31,011 bases of DNA from Purshia tridentata (lineage: Eukaryota; Streptophyta; Magnoliopsida; Rosales; Rosaceae): positions 1 through 31,011 of the forward strand of contig QANT01005530.1 of the NCBI GenBank assembly GCA_003254885.1, written 5' to 3'. The translations under genes and the position numbers were made by a program. Of this stretch, positions 19,135-29,056 are shown piece by piece. The stretch's first letter is position 1. Every line of letters starts with the position of its first letter. The notes under the pieces were generated by a model. That model made no database searches and was not told the origin of the DNA. It saw nothing but the letters and a program-made list of their open reading frames with translations.

Positions 19135-21987
19135 ATGGCAGAGAGTGTAGTAACCTTTCTTCTTGACAGGCTCACGTCCTTAGTCAAAGAAGAGGTGACA
19201 CTGTTGTCAGGGATCCGAGCACAGGTGGAGGATATCATTGATGAATTAGAGCGGATGAAGGCCTTCTTAAGGGTTGCTGATGCAAAGGAAGACACTGACC
19301 CTCTGATCAAAGTGTGGGTTAAACAAGTCAGAGATGTGGCTCATGAGATTGAAGATGCTCTGGATAAATTCAGGCTTTGCCATTCACATGATCACCGGCG
19401 TGGATTCCTTGCTTCCCTTCATAAGCTTTCTTGCATCATCAAGAAACTGAAAGCTCGCCATCGAATTGCTACTGATATTCAAGGCATAAAATCAAAACTC
19501 AAAAGCCTCTCAGAGGGACATGAGAAGTACAAACTCAATGTTGACCCTGGCTCAAGCACTACTCGTCTGATTGATCAGAAACATCGATCCAGTCAAGGGG
19601 ATGCCCTTCTATTGGAAGAGGCTGATCTTGTGGCAATCGGTGAGCCCAAAAAGCAGCTGATTGGGATGCTTATGAAGGGCGACCCTGGACGCCAAGTGGT
19701 GTCAGTGGTTGGGATGGGAGGATTGGGGAAGACCACCTTGGTAAAGCAAGTGTATGAGGATGCTAAAGTCAAGAAACGATTTAAGGTACATGCTTGGATC
19801 ACTGTTTCTCGATCATTCAAGATAAATCAACTCCTAAGACACATGGTTCAAAAAATCTTCAAAGTTATCAGGAAACCAGTGCCTGATGATGAAGTTGATA
19901 GCATGGACACCAACCAGCTAAGAGAGAGAATCAAAAAATTGCTGCAGCATGGTAGATACCTCATTGTTTTAGATGATGTATGGCACACATATGACTGGGA
20001 TTTCATCAATCATGCAATGCCTAACAACAATAATGGTAGTCGAGTCATGCTCACTACTCGTAATGTTGGTGTAGCCTCCACTGCTTGCTTGGACAACCGT
20101 GAAATGGTCTACCATTTAAAGCCCTTATCTGCAGAAGAGTCTTGGACTCTTTTCTGTAGGAAGACATTTCAGGGAAACTCATGCCTTCCTAATTTGAAGG
20201 GAATTTGTCAATGTATTTTAATAAAATGTGCGGGACTTCCCCTTGCAATTGTGGCAATCAGTGCTGTTCTAGCTACAAAAGACGAGAGAAATGTAGATGA
20301 ATGGGCAGCCGTTTCTGAGAGTATTGGTGCTGAAATTGCGGAAAATGATCAACTTGACAATATGAAAAAGTTACTGTATCTCAGTTATAGTGATCTACCA
20401 TACCATCTGAAATCTTGTTTCATGTATGTGAGCATCTTTCCTGATCTATACAAAATTGACCGTATGAGATTAATTCGGTTATGGATGGCTGAAGGATTTG
20501 TTATCGAAAGGGAAGGAAAGACACCAGAAGACGTTGCAGAGAGTTACCTTAAGGAGCTATTGGACAGAAGTTTGATGCAAGCAGCAGAAATATCTACTGA
20601 TGGGAGGATTAAATCATGTCGCATCCATGATCTTTTACGGGAGATTGTCCTTTTGAAGTCCAGAGAGCAGAACTTTGCAGCAATAGAAAAAGAGCAAGGT
20701 ACAATGTGGCCTGACAACGTTCGAAGACTATCAATTTTTAACACGTTGCAGAATGTACAACGAAAGAGGACTCCTCAACTTCGTTCTTTGCTCATTTTTG
20801 GGGTAGAAGATTCACTTACTCATGAGGTTTCCATACCAAAATTGTTTCCTAGAGGTCTTCGGTTGCTTACCGTATTAGACTTGGAAGGTGCACCCATAGA
20901 GATGTTTCCAAGAGAGGTTATCAACCTTGTTCTTCTCAAGTATCTTAGCTTGAGGAGTACCAAGGTGAAACAAATTCCAAGCTCAATCAAGAAGCTACAA
21001 AACCTAGAGACTTTGGATCTTAAGCACTCCTATGTTGTTGAATTACCTGCTGAGATTGTGAGTCTCAAGAAACTTCGCCATCTCCTGGTATATCGTTATG
21101 AAGTTGAATCTTATGCACGCTTTAATTCCAGATATGGAGTTAAGGTTCCTGCAGGAATATGTGGCTTGCAATCACTCCAGAAGTTGTGTTTTATAGAGGC
21201 AAATCAAGAAAGTAGTGGTTTAATGGCAGAGCTCGGGAGAATGAATCAAGTGAGGAGGTTAGGCATTTTCAAGTTGAGAAAAGAAGATGGTATTACCTTA
21301 TGCTCATCTGTCGAAAAGATGACCAAGCTTCGCTCACTATCTGTATCTTCAGTGGAGAAGGACAAGATAATCGATCTGAACCACATTTTTGGTGCTCCTC
21401 AGTTTCTTCAGCGACTATACTTGACAGGGCGCTTAGAAAACTTACCATGCTGGATTTCTTCTCTTCATAACCTGGTCAGACTGTTTCTAAAATGGAGTCG
21501 GCTAAAGGAGGATCCTCTAGTACATCTTCAAGGTTTGCCGAATCTGGTACATCTTGAACTCCTTCAGGTTTATGATGGAGAAAGTTTGCATTTTAAGGCA
21601 AGAGGGTTTCCAAGTCTAAAGTTATTAGGCATTGACAAATTAGATGAACTGCAATCGATAATCATGGATGATGGAGTAATGCCTTGCCTAGAAAAGCTAA
21701 TTATCCAGCGCTGCAAACTGTTGAAGAAGGTTCCAACAGGCATCGAACATTTAACCAATTTAAAGTTGCTTGAATTCTTCGATATGCCAGATGAATTCAT
21801 CTCGACACTGCGTTCAGATGGTGGGGAAGATCATTGGAAAGTTGCTCATGTCCCAGCAGTTTATTATTCTTATTTGAAAGATGGGGGTTGGGATGTCTAT
21901 TCATTAGAGATCACTGAAGGAGAGAGTTCTCATCCATGTACTTCTGTAATGAGGAGGAAAGAGCCTAATATTCTATGGAAGGCATAG
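19135..21987 (+). CDS. RPM1-type CC-NBS-LRR disease resistance protein (950 aa, single exon)
   Basis: An intracellular immune receptor of the coiled-coil NLR class; RPM1 itself acts at the plasma membrane. The N-terminal Rx-type coiled coil (about 1-150) carries an EDVID-like motif, EIEDALD (71-77). The NB-ARC domain shows the P-loop GMGGLGKTT (193-201), RNBS-A FKVHAWITVS (216-225), kinase-2 YLIVLDDVW (275-283), RNBS-B GSRVMLTTR (301-309), CAGLPLAI (365-372) and RNBS-D CFMYVSIFP (428-436). The MHD position reads IHD (497-499). About a dozen leucine-rich repeats follow (about 570-890), then a short tail. There is no TIR, RPW8 or integrated domain. The length is normal for the RPM1 family (about 900-950). 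The ATG context AAAATGGC and the start MAES are typical. All motifs are intact, so the gene is probably functional. The recognised effector cannot be told. Confidence 0.95.
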   Translation: MAESVVTFLLDRLTSLVKEEVTLLSGIRAQVEDIIDELERMKAFLRVADAKEDTDPLIKVWVKQVRDVAHEIEDALDKFRLCHSHDHRRGFLASLHKLSCIIKKLKARHRIATDIQGIKSKLKSLSEGHEKYKLNVDPGSSTTRLIDQKHRSSQGDALLLEEADLVAIGEPKKQLIGMLMKGDPGRQVVSVVGMGGLGKTTLVKQVYEDAKVKKRFKVHAWITVSRSFKINQLLRHMVQKIFKVIRKPVPDDEVDSMDTNQLRERIKKLLQHGRYLIVLDDVWHTYDWDFINHAMPNNNNGSRVMLTTRNVGVASTACLDNREMVYHLKPLSAEESWTLFCRKTFQGNSCLPNLKGICQCILIKCAGLPLAIVAISAVLATKDERNVDEWAAVSESIGAEIAENDQLDNMKKLLYLSYSDLPYHLKSCFMYVSIFPDLYKIDRMRLIRLWMAEGFVIEREGKTPEDVAESYLKELLDRSLMQAAEISTDGRIKSCRIHDLLREIVLLKSREQNFAAIEKEQGTMWPDNVRRLSIFNTLQNVQRKRTPQLRSLLIFGVEDSLTHEVSIPKLFPRGLRLLTVLDLEGAPIEMFPREVINLVLLKYLSLRSTKVKQIPSSIKKLQNLETLDLKHSYVVELPAEIVSLKKLRHLLVYRYEVESYARFNSRYGVKVPAGICGLQSLQKLCFIEANQESSGLMAELGRMNQVRRLGIFKLRKEDGITLCSSVEKMTKLRSLSVSSVEKDKIIDLNHIFGAPQFLQRLYLTGRLENLPCWISSLHNLVRLFLKWSRLKEDPLVHLQGLPNLVHLELLQVYDGESLHFKARGFPSLKLLGIDKLDELQSIIMDDGVMPCLEKLIIQRCKLLKKVPTGIEHLTNLKLLEFFDMPDEFISTLRSDGGEDHWKVAHVPAVYYSYLKDGGWDVYSLEITEGESSHPCTSVMRRKEPNILWKA

Positions 21988-22660
21988 TTAATTTTAGTTT
22001 CTGCTTATAAATACCTGTGAAGAATCACCGGAAGCAAGTTCTGTCACGATTGAGTTTCTAACTTTTCTATTCATTTACAACTTCAAATAATTGTCTGCTT
22101 TTCATGACATGGTTACATTGCAACCTCCAGACTAAAATTGTTAAGAGTCTGCATCTTCCCTTCTCTATTTTTATAGTTTTAAATATAATGTCATAGAGCA
22201 CAAGTTATCATCTTTCTTTTCCTCAATGTTTTTGGATAAACATTCACTGGTTTAGGGGGTTTTACTGAAGGAAGATCTCATTCATAGATTGTACCTTTTG
22301 GTTTCACCTTATTGACTCCTCATTGTAGTGGACAGTTTAGGGAGTTGCTGAGGAAACCTAAGGAGGTTTACCTTAACAGTTTCTCAACTCCACTGGAATT
22401 GCAAAATAATACATCACACTTTATTTTGGGTAATGAACTCCATTTATATGTAGCAAACCATTGGACATGGGCTCCTGATTTTTGTGTTAAAAGTGACGAC
22501 GTTTCAAAGTGTAGCAAATGATACCTTTTTCACACACTCAAAAGAACAGGGAAAAACTGGTTCTATTTGAACCCAAACTTTGCTCATTCAATCCTCCTCT
22601 TCCTTACAATTCTAAACCCAAGTTTACTCTTTCAAAATCTTAAACAAATAAATGAGAAAA
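21988..22660. other. NLR 3' flank, no gene seen
   Basis: AT-rich 3' UTR and flank. A 69-codon frame at 22312-22521 has no recognisable domain and lies in sequence with no other coding sign, so it is not called. Confidence 0.4.
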
Positions 22661-22664
22661 TTGC

Positions 22665-22935
22665 TTTTTTTTTTCTCCATAAACTATTGTGCTTGTATCA
22701 ATATGCTCTCCAGACTTCCAATTTGATAAATTAAGGTGTTTTGACATTTTAATTTGGCCAATTGAGGTAGTTCCGTTAATTTGCTCTGTATATTGATATA
22801 AGTGATGAACACGTCGTGACTATTATTTTACCTTAAAAAAGAACCTCATGTGACCATCATGTGAATTTGTGTAAACAGAGTTTTGATGAAAAGTGAACAA
22901 ATTGATAGAATTATCTTAATTGCTAAAATTTTCAA
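22665..22935. repeat. Fold-back element related to 2537-2892
   Basis: The left part (CCAGACTTCCAATTTGATAA, GGCCAATTGAGG) resembles the left arm of the element at 2537. The right part in reverse complement (GCAATTAAGATAATTCTATCA) pairs with CCAATTGAGGTAGTTCCGTTA. The right end is less complete. No coding potential. Confidence 0.5.
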
Positions 22936-23635
22936 GCACCTTAGGAGCTGTTTGGTAATAATTTGCAAAACAATTTTTCGTTTACAAAATGCAAAATAGG
23001 GTAATTGGTGGAAACAACCATAGTGGTGATGCACAAGGCCAAAGGGCTGGTCACACATGCCAGTAAATCTATGGAGAAAATGGAAGAAATGGTGGTGCAT
23101 GGTGAAAATGAAGGGAAAGCATGCACAACCAAACACTTTCAATTGATGAACAAAAGAATATGACCAAATAAGACTTCATATGGTGATTTATGAGACAAAA
23201 AGATAGTAGACATTCGGTTAATGAGATACACTAAAGTAGAAAAGGCATGGAACCAAAATTAATAAACTATATTAAAATATTATATATATAAACTCAACAA
23301 ACTATATTTAATAATAAACAGAAAAAAAGAAACAAATTAATGAGATTCTATTGGAGTGAAAAAAATTTTGGTAGCAATATCACTCTTCAAATTGCCTAGG
23401 TCAGCAAAATCCAATTTGAAGAGCTAATTTTGCTTATTCTCTTGGAGATGATGCTCTAACATTACCTCACCCATTTAGTTAATACTAGCCTGGATGTCCA
23501 CACTTTGCTGTGAGAATTCAAGTTCTAAAAGCAAAATGGTAAAAAGCAAAAGCAAATTGACCGAAAGGGGTAAGCTGCAGGGTAAAATTTCAAAAGGCCA
23601 CATAGATCAGAAATTTTTTAGAATGTGAGAGAGTG
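22936..23635. other. AT-rich stretch, no gene seen
   Basis: Two overlapping minus-strand open frames (about 22846-23142) encode no recognisable protein. The rest is AT-rich with a TA-rich run near 23279-23290. The higher-coordinate part may be the leader of the minus-strand retrotransposon that follows. Confidence 0.4.
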
Positions 23636-23686
23636 AAGGAGTGGCAGGGTATGTAAAAAAGGGGAAAACCAAGGGCAAGACAAAAA
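23636..23686 (+). repeat. 51-bp direct repeat, copy A
   Basis: The sequence AAGGAGTGGCAGGGTATG... to ...GCAAGACAAAAA recurs at 24256-24306 with one mismatch. It lies beyond the primer-binding-site side of the LTR. Confidence 0.85.
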
Positions 23687-23700
23687 GTCGAAAAACTGGA

Positions 23701-23712
23701 GCTCTGATACCA
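23701..23712 (-). other. Primer-binding site (initiator Met-tRNA type)
   Basis: On the minus strand this reads TGGTATCAGAGC, the standard plant retrotransposon primer-binding site complementary to initiator methionine tRNA. It lies two bases beyond the LTR end. Confidence 0.8.
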
Positions 23713-23714
23713 CT

Positions 23715-24255
23715 TGTTGTTCGGAAGCGTCAACCAACTGCGAGTGAAAAATAAACAACAACTGGCAAGAAAAAAATTGAACAAAATAACAGCAACAAGA
23801 ACAACACCAAGATTTATACTGGTTCGGCAAATTGCCTACATCCAGTTTGGAGACGACGGAGTATTCCACTATAATCAATGAAAACATACAATAGTGTTTA
23901 CCACTCAATTTCCCAAAGACCCAAATAACCCAAGCTCACACACTTACAATAGGAAGAGAAATAAACAAATACAAAGCAAAAACAATTTGAGAAAAAAAAA
24001 TTTCTTCTCTTGCCGAATGGCTTCTTGCCTACTTGCTTCTCTCTTCACACTTCTATATTATGGGCTGCACATCTTCTCATTTTATAGCCAAAGAAAGTGA
24101 CTTAATAAAGAAAGCCAACTCATAAGTGCATGTAAACATCATCATTCAACCACCTCATATGTGCATCCTATCATCATTGCAAGCATCATCAATTGCATGT
24201 CTTCTTCTTTTGGCCGAAAGCAAGCCGAAAGTGGTTATTGAGCCAATATTCAACA
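23715..24255 (-). mobile_element. 5' LTR of a probable copia-type retrotransposon, minus orientation
   Basis: In element orientation it starts TGTTGAATATTGG (at 24255) and ends CCGAACAACA (at 23715), giving TGTTG/CAACA termini. A TATA box (TATAAAA, 24086-24080) lies inside. The primer-binding site follows directly. No gag-pol sequence and no second LTR are seen, so only the LTR plus leader survives, enclosed by a 51-bp direct repeat. Confidence 0.75.
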
Positions 24256-24306
24256 AAGGAGTGGCAGGATATGTAAAAAAGGGGAAAACCAAGGGCAAGA
24301 CAAAAA
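24256..24306 (+). repeat. 51-bp direct repeat, copy B
   Basis: It abuts the LTR start exactly and matches 23636-23686 at 50 of 51 positions. Confidence 0.85.
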
Positions 24307-24828
24307 TGACGACAAAAACACCAATAAACTTGAAAATTATAAAGTCATGTGTGAGGATTAATTTTATTAAAGAGGGGTAGAACTGTAAATTCACCACTGC
24401 TACAGTCTAAGAACAGTAACTGGCTCTGGGCGTTTAGTATATAGAGAATTTTATAACATGCGGCCCCTAATTGTAATGGGTTCATAAAAGGTTTACTGTC
24501 AACGAACACACGTGTGATCCTCTAGATAGCGTTGGTGGCTTTGAAATTCAGATGTTGTAGTCCTGCATTTACCAGTCTAAAGCACAAAGGCAAATCTGGT
24601 TTCTTGTAAATTCAATTAATATACAGCAAGTTGTTGCTAGAATATGCCTAGATCTAATTTTATTAAAATTGCTAAATATAATACATCAAAATTCATAAAC
24701 TATGCATACATTTAAAGCATTACATAGAAAAAATAAAAATATAAGAAGAGAGTGTGTTTAATTATCCACGTTGTTAGATATGTGTGCTCTCTACCGCTAG
24801 CCAATGCAATATATGCTAAATGAATTTA
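24307..24828. other. AT-rich stretch, no gene seen
   Basis: No coding pattern. The part near 24640-24828 could be the 3' UTR of the exon-like segment that follows on the minus strand. Confidence 0.3.
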
Positions 24829-24960
24829 TCAATTGGTTGGAACCCATGTGTTCACCAGATTGTAAATGAAGTCACTGTCTACATCAGGTGCGTGGAGGTT
24901 TGAAGCACTTCCAGACCATGCATCTTCAGCAGGACCCCAATATGGTGGATTCTCAACTGT
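24829..24960 (-). CDS. Orphan terminal-exon-like segment, gene not recognised
   Basis: After a possible acceptor (GCATACAG/ACAGTTG) the minus strand reads 43 codons to a TGA. It includes VENPPYWGPAEDAW, DVDSDFIYNL and the ending VNTWVPTN. The composition (Trp, Pro, Asp, balanced residues) looks like a real protein tail, unlike the random AT-rich frames around it. I found no partner exon upstream (24976-27100); that space is filled by duplications and an LTR-like element. It may be the last exon of a gene broken by insertion, or a captured piece. Function unknown. Confidence 0.3.
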   Translation of the reverse strand, partial: TVENPPYWGPAEDAWSGSASNLHAPDVDSDFIYNLVNTWVPTN

Positions 24961-25043
24961 CTGTATGCAGCCAAGTTAACTGGTTTCCTGCAATTTTAGG
25001 GAATGGTTTGCTTTGGTGGTGAAGGGGTTGAGAAAGACCACAT

Positions 25044-25097
25044 GATCTCTGAAAATGGTTAAAAAGGCTTTTGTCAGCCTATTTTTATAACACACAA
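25044..25097 (+). repeat. 54-bp direct repeat, copy 1
   Basis: GATCTCTGAAAATGGTTAAA... to ...ATAACACACAA matches 25330-25383 with two mismatches. Confidence 0.8.
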
Positions 25098-25329
25098 AGA
25101 GTGTACTCATCAACCCTCCATTCTTATAGCAAAAAATTAAACAAGTCAGTACATATTTATAGCCAATCTTAATACAAATAAATATATAAATAATCATGAC
25201 AAAAATTGTATAGTACCTAGAAAGTCCACAGATTGCACATTGCACTTCCTGAATCCAAAGAGAATGAAATTATACACTTACAACCTCCCATAAATTATGA
25301 TAAAATGCCAAAAACATACATGATAAATT

Positions 25330-25383
25330 GATCTCTGAAAATGGTTAAAAAGGATTTTGTCAGCCTGTTTTTATAACACACAA
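25330..25383 (+). repeat. 54-bp direct repeat, copy 2
   Basis: The second copy of 25044-25097. It ends exactly where the TGTAACACCCC sequence begins. Confidence 0.8.
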
Positions 25384-26545
25384 TGTAACACCCCAAATTT
25401 TAATGACTTTGGGTCCAACCTATTTTTATATTGTTACAGTTGAAATTAGGTTTAGATTCCTTCTTGAGTTTGAAACTAGACATTCCAAGATTTCTTTTAA
25501 GCTAAAGATCACATAATTTCAACCATGAGGTCGTGGTGATTTTTGCAAAATGAAACAGTAAGCTGCAAGTTTATGCACTTTCAAAGTTTTAAATGTGAGG
25601 TTTTAATGCATGAATTTTGATACACTTGGAATAAAGTTCTGAATTTGTTACAGTAGTTTTTAAGGGTGATTTCAAACTGTCCCAACTAGTTCCACTCGAT
25701 TTGGACAAAAATACACCAAGTTGGTATTTTTGACCAAATGCACAGTGAACTGCACAAAACTAGTTTTCTGGTGTGAATTTTGGTATTTCAAAAACCTCAC
25801 TTGCACAACTACTTCTGCCTTGAAAATTTTTATGCATAAGTGTTAGGATGTTAACTAATGATCTGAAAATATTTTGTCAAAATTATTTTTGTACGATTTT
25901 ATAAAAATCAGTGAGCAAGTACTGCTTTTTTGGCATTTTTAAAGGGGCTTTAAAGTTCAATCTGTCATATTTTGTTTTATTGCTTTTGGGCCTAAACTTT
26001 TGGTTTGAACAAATTACAAACCATCCCTAGGAATGTTCTAAGAACATGAGGGACACTAGTTAGCCCTAAAATGGAACTTGGGTAGTCAAAACCCTTGTTT
26101 TTCAACTAAAAAGCTGCCCTTTTCTGTAGATCGTCCATTTTAATATTTTGAGTTTTGTTTTGATTTCATACCTTGAAATCTGTCCTCTCACATGATTTAT
26201 GACTTGTACAAAGTTTTGTTTTCATTATTTTGATTATTTAATTTGACATGCATTGCATTTCATGAACTAATTCATGGTGAAAATGATAACTCTAATATAC
26301 ATATGTTAAGCATGACCCGAAATAAATTAAACTTAATGGTTGAATGAAAGCATATGATTGTTATCCGCTTATGATTCCACTAATTTCAAATAGTATGGTA
26401 TGCTAGTTGTTAATCATCAAATTAACTTGTGCATCTTGAAACTACCTTGATGCTATACCTATACTTTGTTTGAGATTGAGCCAATTTGTAAAGGTTCATG
26501 TTTTCTGACGTTAATGTCTAAAGTTAAGAGTTCAACATGCTATTT
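25384..26545 (+). mobile_element. Possible gypsy-type LTR remnant (TGTAACACCCC start)
   Basis: TGTAACACCCCAAATTTT is a very common start of plant Ty3/gypsy LTRs. The following sequence is AT-rich and non-coding. I could not identify the 3' end, a primer-binding site or a target duplication, so the right boundary is approximate. Confidence 0.4.
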
Positions 26546-27134
26546 TTGCAGGTAGCTATTATTATTGCAGCAGAAAGGGAGGGACTGCATGTGTATTCCT
26601 GTGGCCAAAACGTATATTTCCTGCTTGGAAAAGAAAGGGTATCTTCAAGCCTTATTGTAGAAATAGGCTTTTGATTCCTGAATGCTAGATCAGCTGCTTT
26701 TACTCTTAACATAACATGCTGCAAAACATTACTTCTTTTTTTTTTTTTTGTTAGCTAAAAATAAATTAGTTGAACTTAGGAAAGGAGGTTGATATGTATT
26801 CATTGATTTCTGATTAATGGAATTTTACTTGTGCAATAAAACATTCTCTTAGATTTGTATTAATAATACAACCTGTAGTTGTTACTTGAACTCCAGAGAT
26901 CAAGTTACACATATGCATGACTGAGACGTATATATGTGCATTGGGACATCTCCACAAGAAATAAATTTACAGAAATTAAGAAAGTATGGAATTCAAGTAA
27001 AAAGTTAAAAAATTAATAAAACTTCTAGTCTTGTAATGTTGAAATGGTGACCTACATTAAGCTAGGAAGGTAAAAACAGTGAAAATTAAACAAACTCTCC
27101 AGACTTATGCAGCCCTCGTTTTTGCCTTTGTTTC
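26546..27134. other. Gene-free stretch left of the cytochrome b561 gene
   Basis: A TTTTTGCAG at about 26543-26551 is followed by an open frame of about 40 codons on the plus strand (VAIIIAAEREGLHVYSCG...), with no recognisable family. The rest is AT-rich. 27040-27134 is probably the 3' UTR of the minus-strand gene. Confidence 0.35.
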
Positions 27135-28339
27135 CTAGACATGAATCTCCGATGCAGTAACATAATCAGCAATCTTTGTTTTACGAATTTCCTGCTGTGT
27201 ATTCCTCTCTGCATCTGTCCTTTTCCTTTTCAAAAACCAGTAGTAAATTTTAATTGCTTCCAAGCCTGCAGCAATGCACCCCAGAACTCCAATAATCAAG
27301 ATATAACCAAGTTTCCATATCTTTTCTGGTTCCAATATATCAAACCCTTTAAAGATGTTTTTTATGCCGATGATGATTGTTGCATAACCAAAGGCATAGT
27401 GAAACAACTCCCAGATGAATCGTTGTTATGGTCTTTCTTGGGCCTCAAGAAACTAGCTGTGAAGACTTGAATTGTAGCAAGACAGAAGAGAGTGCAGCCT
27501 ATGCATCCATGGGGTTTGTATAGAATTCTCGAAAACTTAGGACTGAGAAAGATCCCCGTCACCCAGCCAGCAACCCCGACTACATAACTCATACTCTGAC
27601 AGGATATGTGAAGATAGAACCAAAGCGGATCTGCTACTCTAAATACTTTGACATACCTTGCTATAATGATCCCAACAGGCATAAGAATACCCCAACTGAT
27701 TGTATTAATAATCCCATGGACATATTTCAACTCAGTATTAGTCCCGGGTCTACTTGCTTTAATCTCTCCAGAAATAAAGTCTAGAGTTCCAAATGATTTC
27801 ACGTTTGGTCCTGACAGTGAATGCATTTTTGGTGTGTTTCTGGACAACGGTCCTTCCTGCCAAACATGGTTCACAACGCTGACATTCTTTGGCAGCCTTA
27901 TGGTGGCAAATATAGTGATTTGGCTATTCTCATATGTTGCAGAGACATCATGTACAGGAAAGCTGAGATTTCCTTGCTCCAACTGAGTCTCATAGCTTCT
28001 TATGGGTGATGTATAAACCCTCATGCTTCCGTCGGTTCTTCGAAAAGCCACCATGGCTTGTGAACCCACCATGCCCGTTGAGGTTGGATTAATAGCCCAC
28101 ACAACCCATCTCGATTCGCCAACCACGGTTTGTCTGAAAGCAACATCAACCGTTCCTGTTGATGGATAGAAATTCCAGTGTAGGGTCGAATTCAAGACTG
28201 GTAGGTCATTGCAAGCAGCAAAGGTTTTCTTGTTTGGAAATTTGTGGGTATTGCAAGGTTGTGGTTGTGCAGTGATTGAGATCAAAGAAGTGCTGAAAAT
28301 GAGAGAAACAAAGAAGAGAGCCTTCAAAGTCTTTGCCAT
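27135..28339 (-). CDS. Cytochrome b561 and DOMON domain-containing protein, interrupted by a 1-base frameshift
   Basis: This family (auxin-responsive AIR12-like DOMON fused to cytochrome b561) is thought to move electrons, probably from ascorbate, across the plasma membrane. From the ATG at 28339 come a signal peptide (about 1-24), a DOMON domain (about 45-165, with STGMVGSQAM and NHVWQEG) and cytochrome b561 helices. These carry His208 (KYVHGI), His244 (FYLHIS) and His277 (KPHGCIG). At 27421-27427, just after KKDH (residue 304), the frame is lost and the protein would end at residue 325. The continuation lies in another frame: WELFHYAFGYATIIIG with the expected fourth histidine, then IFKGFDIL, a last membrane helix and a Lys/Arg-rich tail to the stop at 27135. 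One missing base explains it. With that base the length would be about 401 residues, normal for the family. It is either a recent pseudogene or a sequence error. There are no introns. Confidence 0.85.
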
Positions 28340-28442
28340 GATCGATGATGAGATGAAGAGCTACACACACCAACACAGTACGCAAAGAACTAGAGAAGAT
28401 AGAGAAATTTGTTTATGAGTTGAAGGCAAGGGCTGGCTATTC

Positions 28443-28451
28443 TTATATATA
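28443..28451 (-). promoter_or_regulatory. TATA box of the cytochrome b561/DOMON gene
   Basis: TATATATAA on the minus strand lies about 105 bp upstream of the ATG at 28339, a normal spacing. The core promoter is therefore intact despite the frameshift. Confidence 0.55.
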
Positions 28452-28755
28452 GACAACATCAATTCCTAGTTGCCACTGGTAACAACATTCCTAGCTTGAT
28501 TTGGATGGTGATAAGTCGGTCAAAAAGTCCAAAAATTGACCTGTGTAAACTAGGAAAAAGAGTAGGGGACATTTTTTTTGTCAAAATTAAAGCACTCTTG
28601 AACGATAATTTTTTTAATATTTTTCCATTTTAACATCTCATATGATTTTTATAAATCTAAATTTAAAAATATCAAATAAGTTAATTTGAGCATATGAGAT
28701 ATCTCTTCTATTAGTTGTGACCTGACAACCAAACAATTGATGCCCAGAAAATCAG

Positions 28756-28930
28756 AAAAATAACAGCTAAGAAAATGGCAAACCCCCAAACATAAAATGA
28801 CAAACCCACAAACATAAAATAACAAAATGCCAACTAAAAAAATAACACAAACGCACCAATTAAATCCAAAAAGCAGAAAATAACAAACCCACAAGCAGAA
28901 AATAACAAATGCCTAAAAAAAAAAAACAAA
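28756..28930. repeat. Degenerate short tandem repeat
   Basis: A unit close to ACAAACCCACAAACATAAAATA recurs with variation about six to eight times, ending in an A run with one undetermined base at 28943. The minus-strand frames across it are artefacts of the repeat. Confidence 0.6.
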
Positions 28931-28987
28931 AACCAACCAAAANAAAAAAAAAACACAAATCCACCAATTACTGGTTTCGCCATAGTG

Positions 28988-29056
28988 GGCTTTATTGGGG
29001 TTGGGGTTTCGGTGGGGGGAAGAATAGGGGTGAAGGGGTTGGTTGGGGTAGGGGTC
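28988..29056 (+). repeat. G-rich tract with several GGGG runs
   Basis: GGGG/GGGGTT blocks (GGGGTTGGGGTTTCGG, GGTGGGGGGAAG, GGGGTTGGTTGGGG) give at least five closely spaced runs of four or more G. It sits just outside the GCCC-rich element; a similar tract lies at 30977-31009. Confidence 0.6.

Noticed and set aside
22312..22521. 69-codon ORF downstream of the NLR gene
   Set aside because: No known domain; it sits in AT-rich flank and could be 3' UTR.
25384..26545. Complete LTR retrotransposon
   Set aside because: Only a typical LTR start is visible; no primer-binding site, gag-pol or second LTR was found.
27141..28418. Plus-strand ORFs opposite the cytochrome b561 gene
   Set aside because: They are antisense shadows; the minus-strand frames carry the signal peptide, DOMON and cytochrome b561 motifs.
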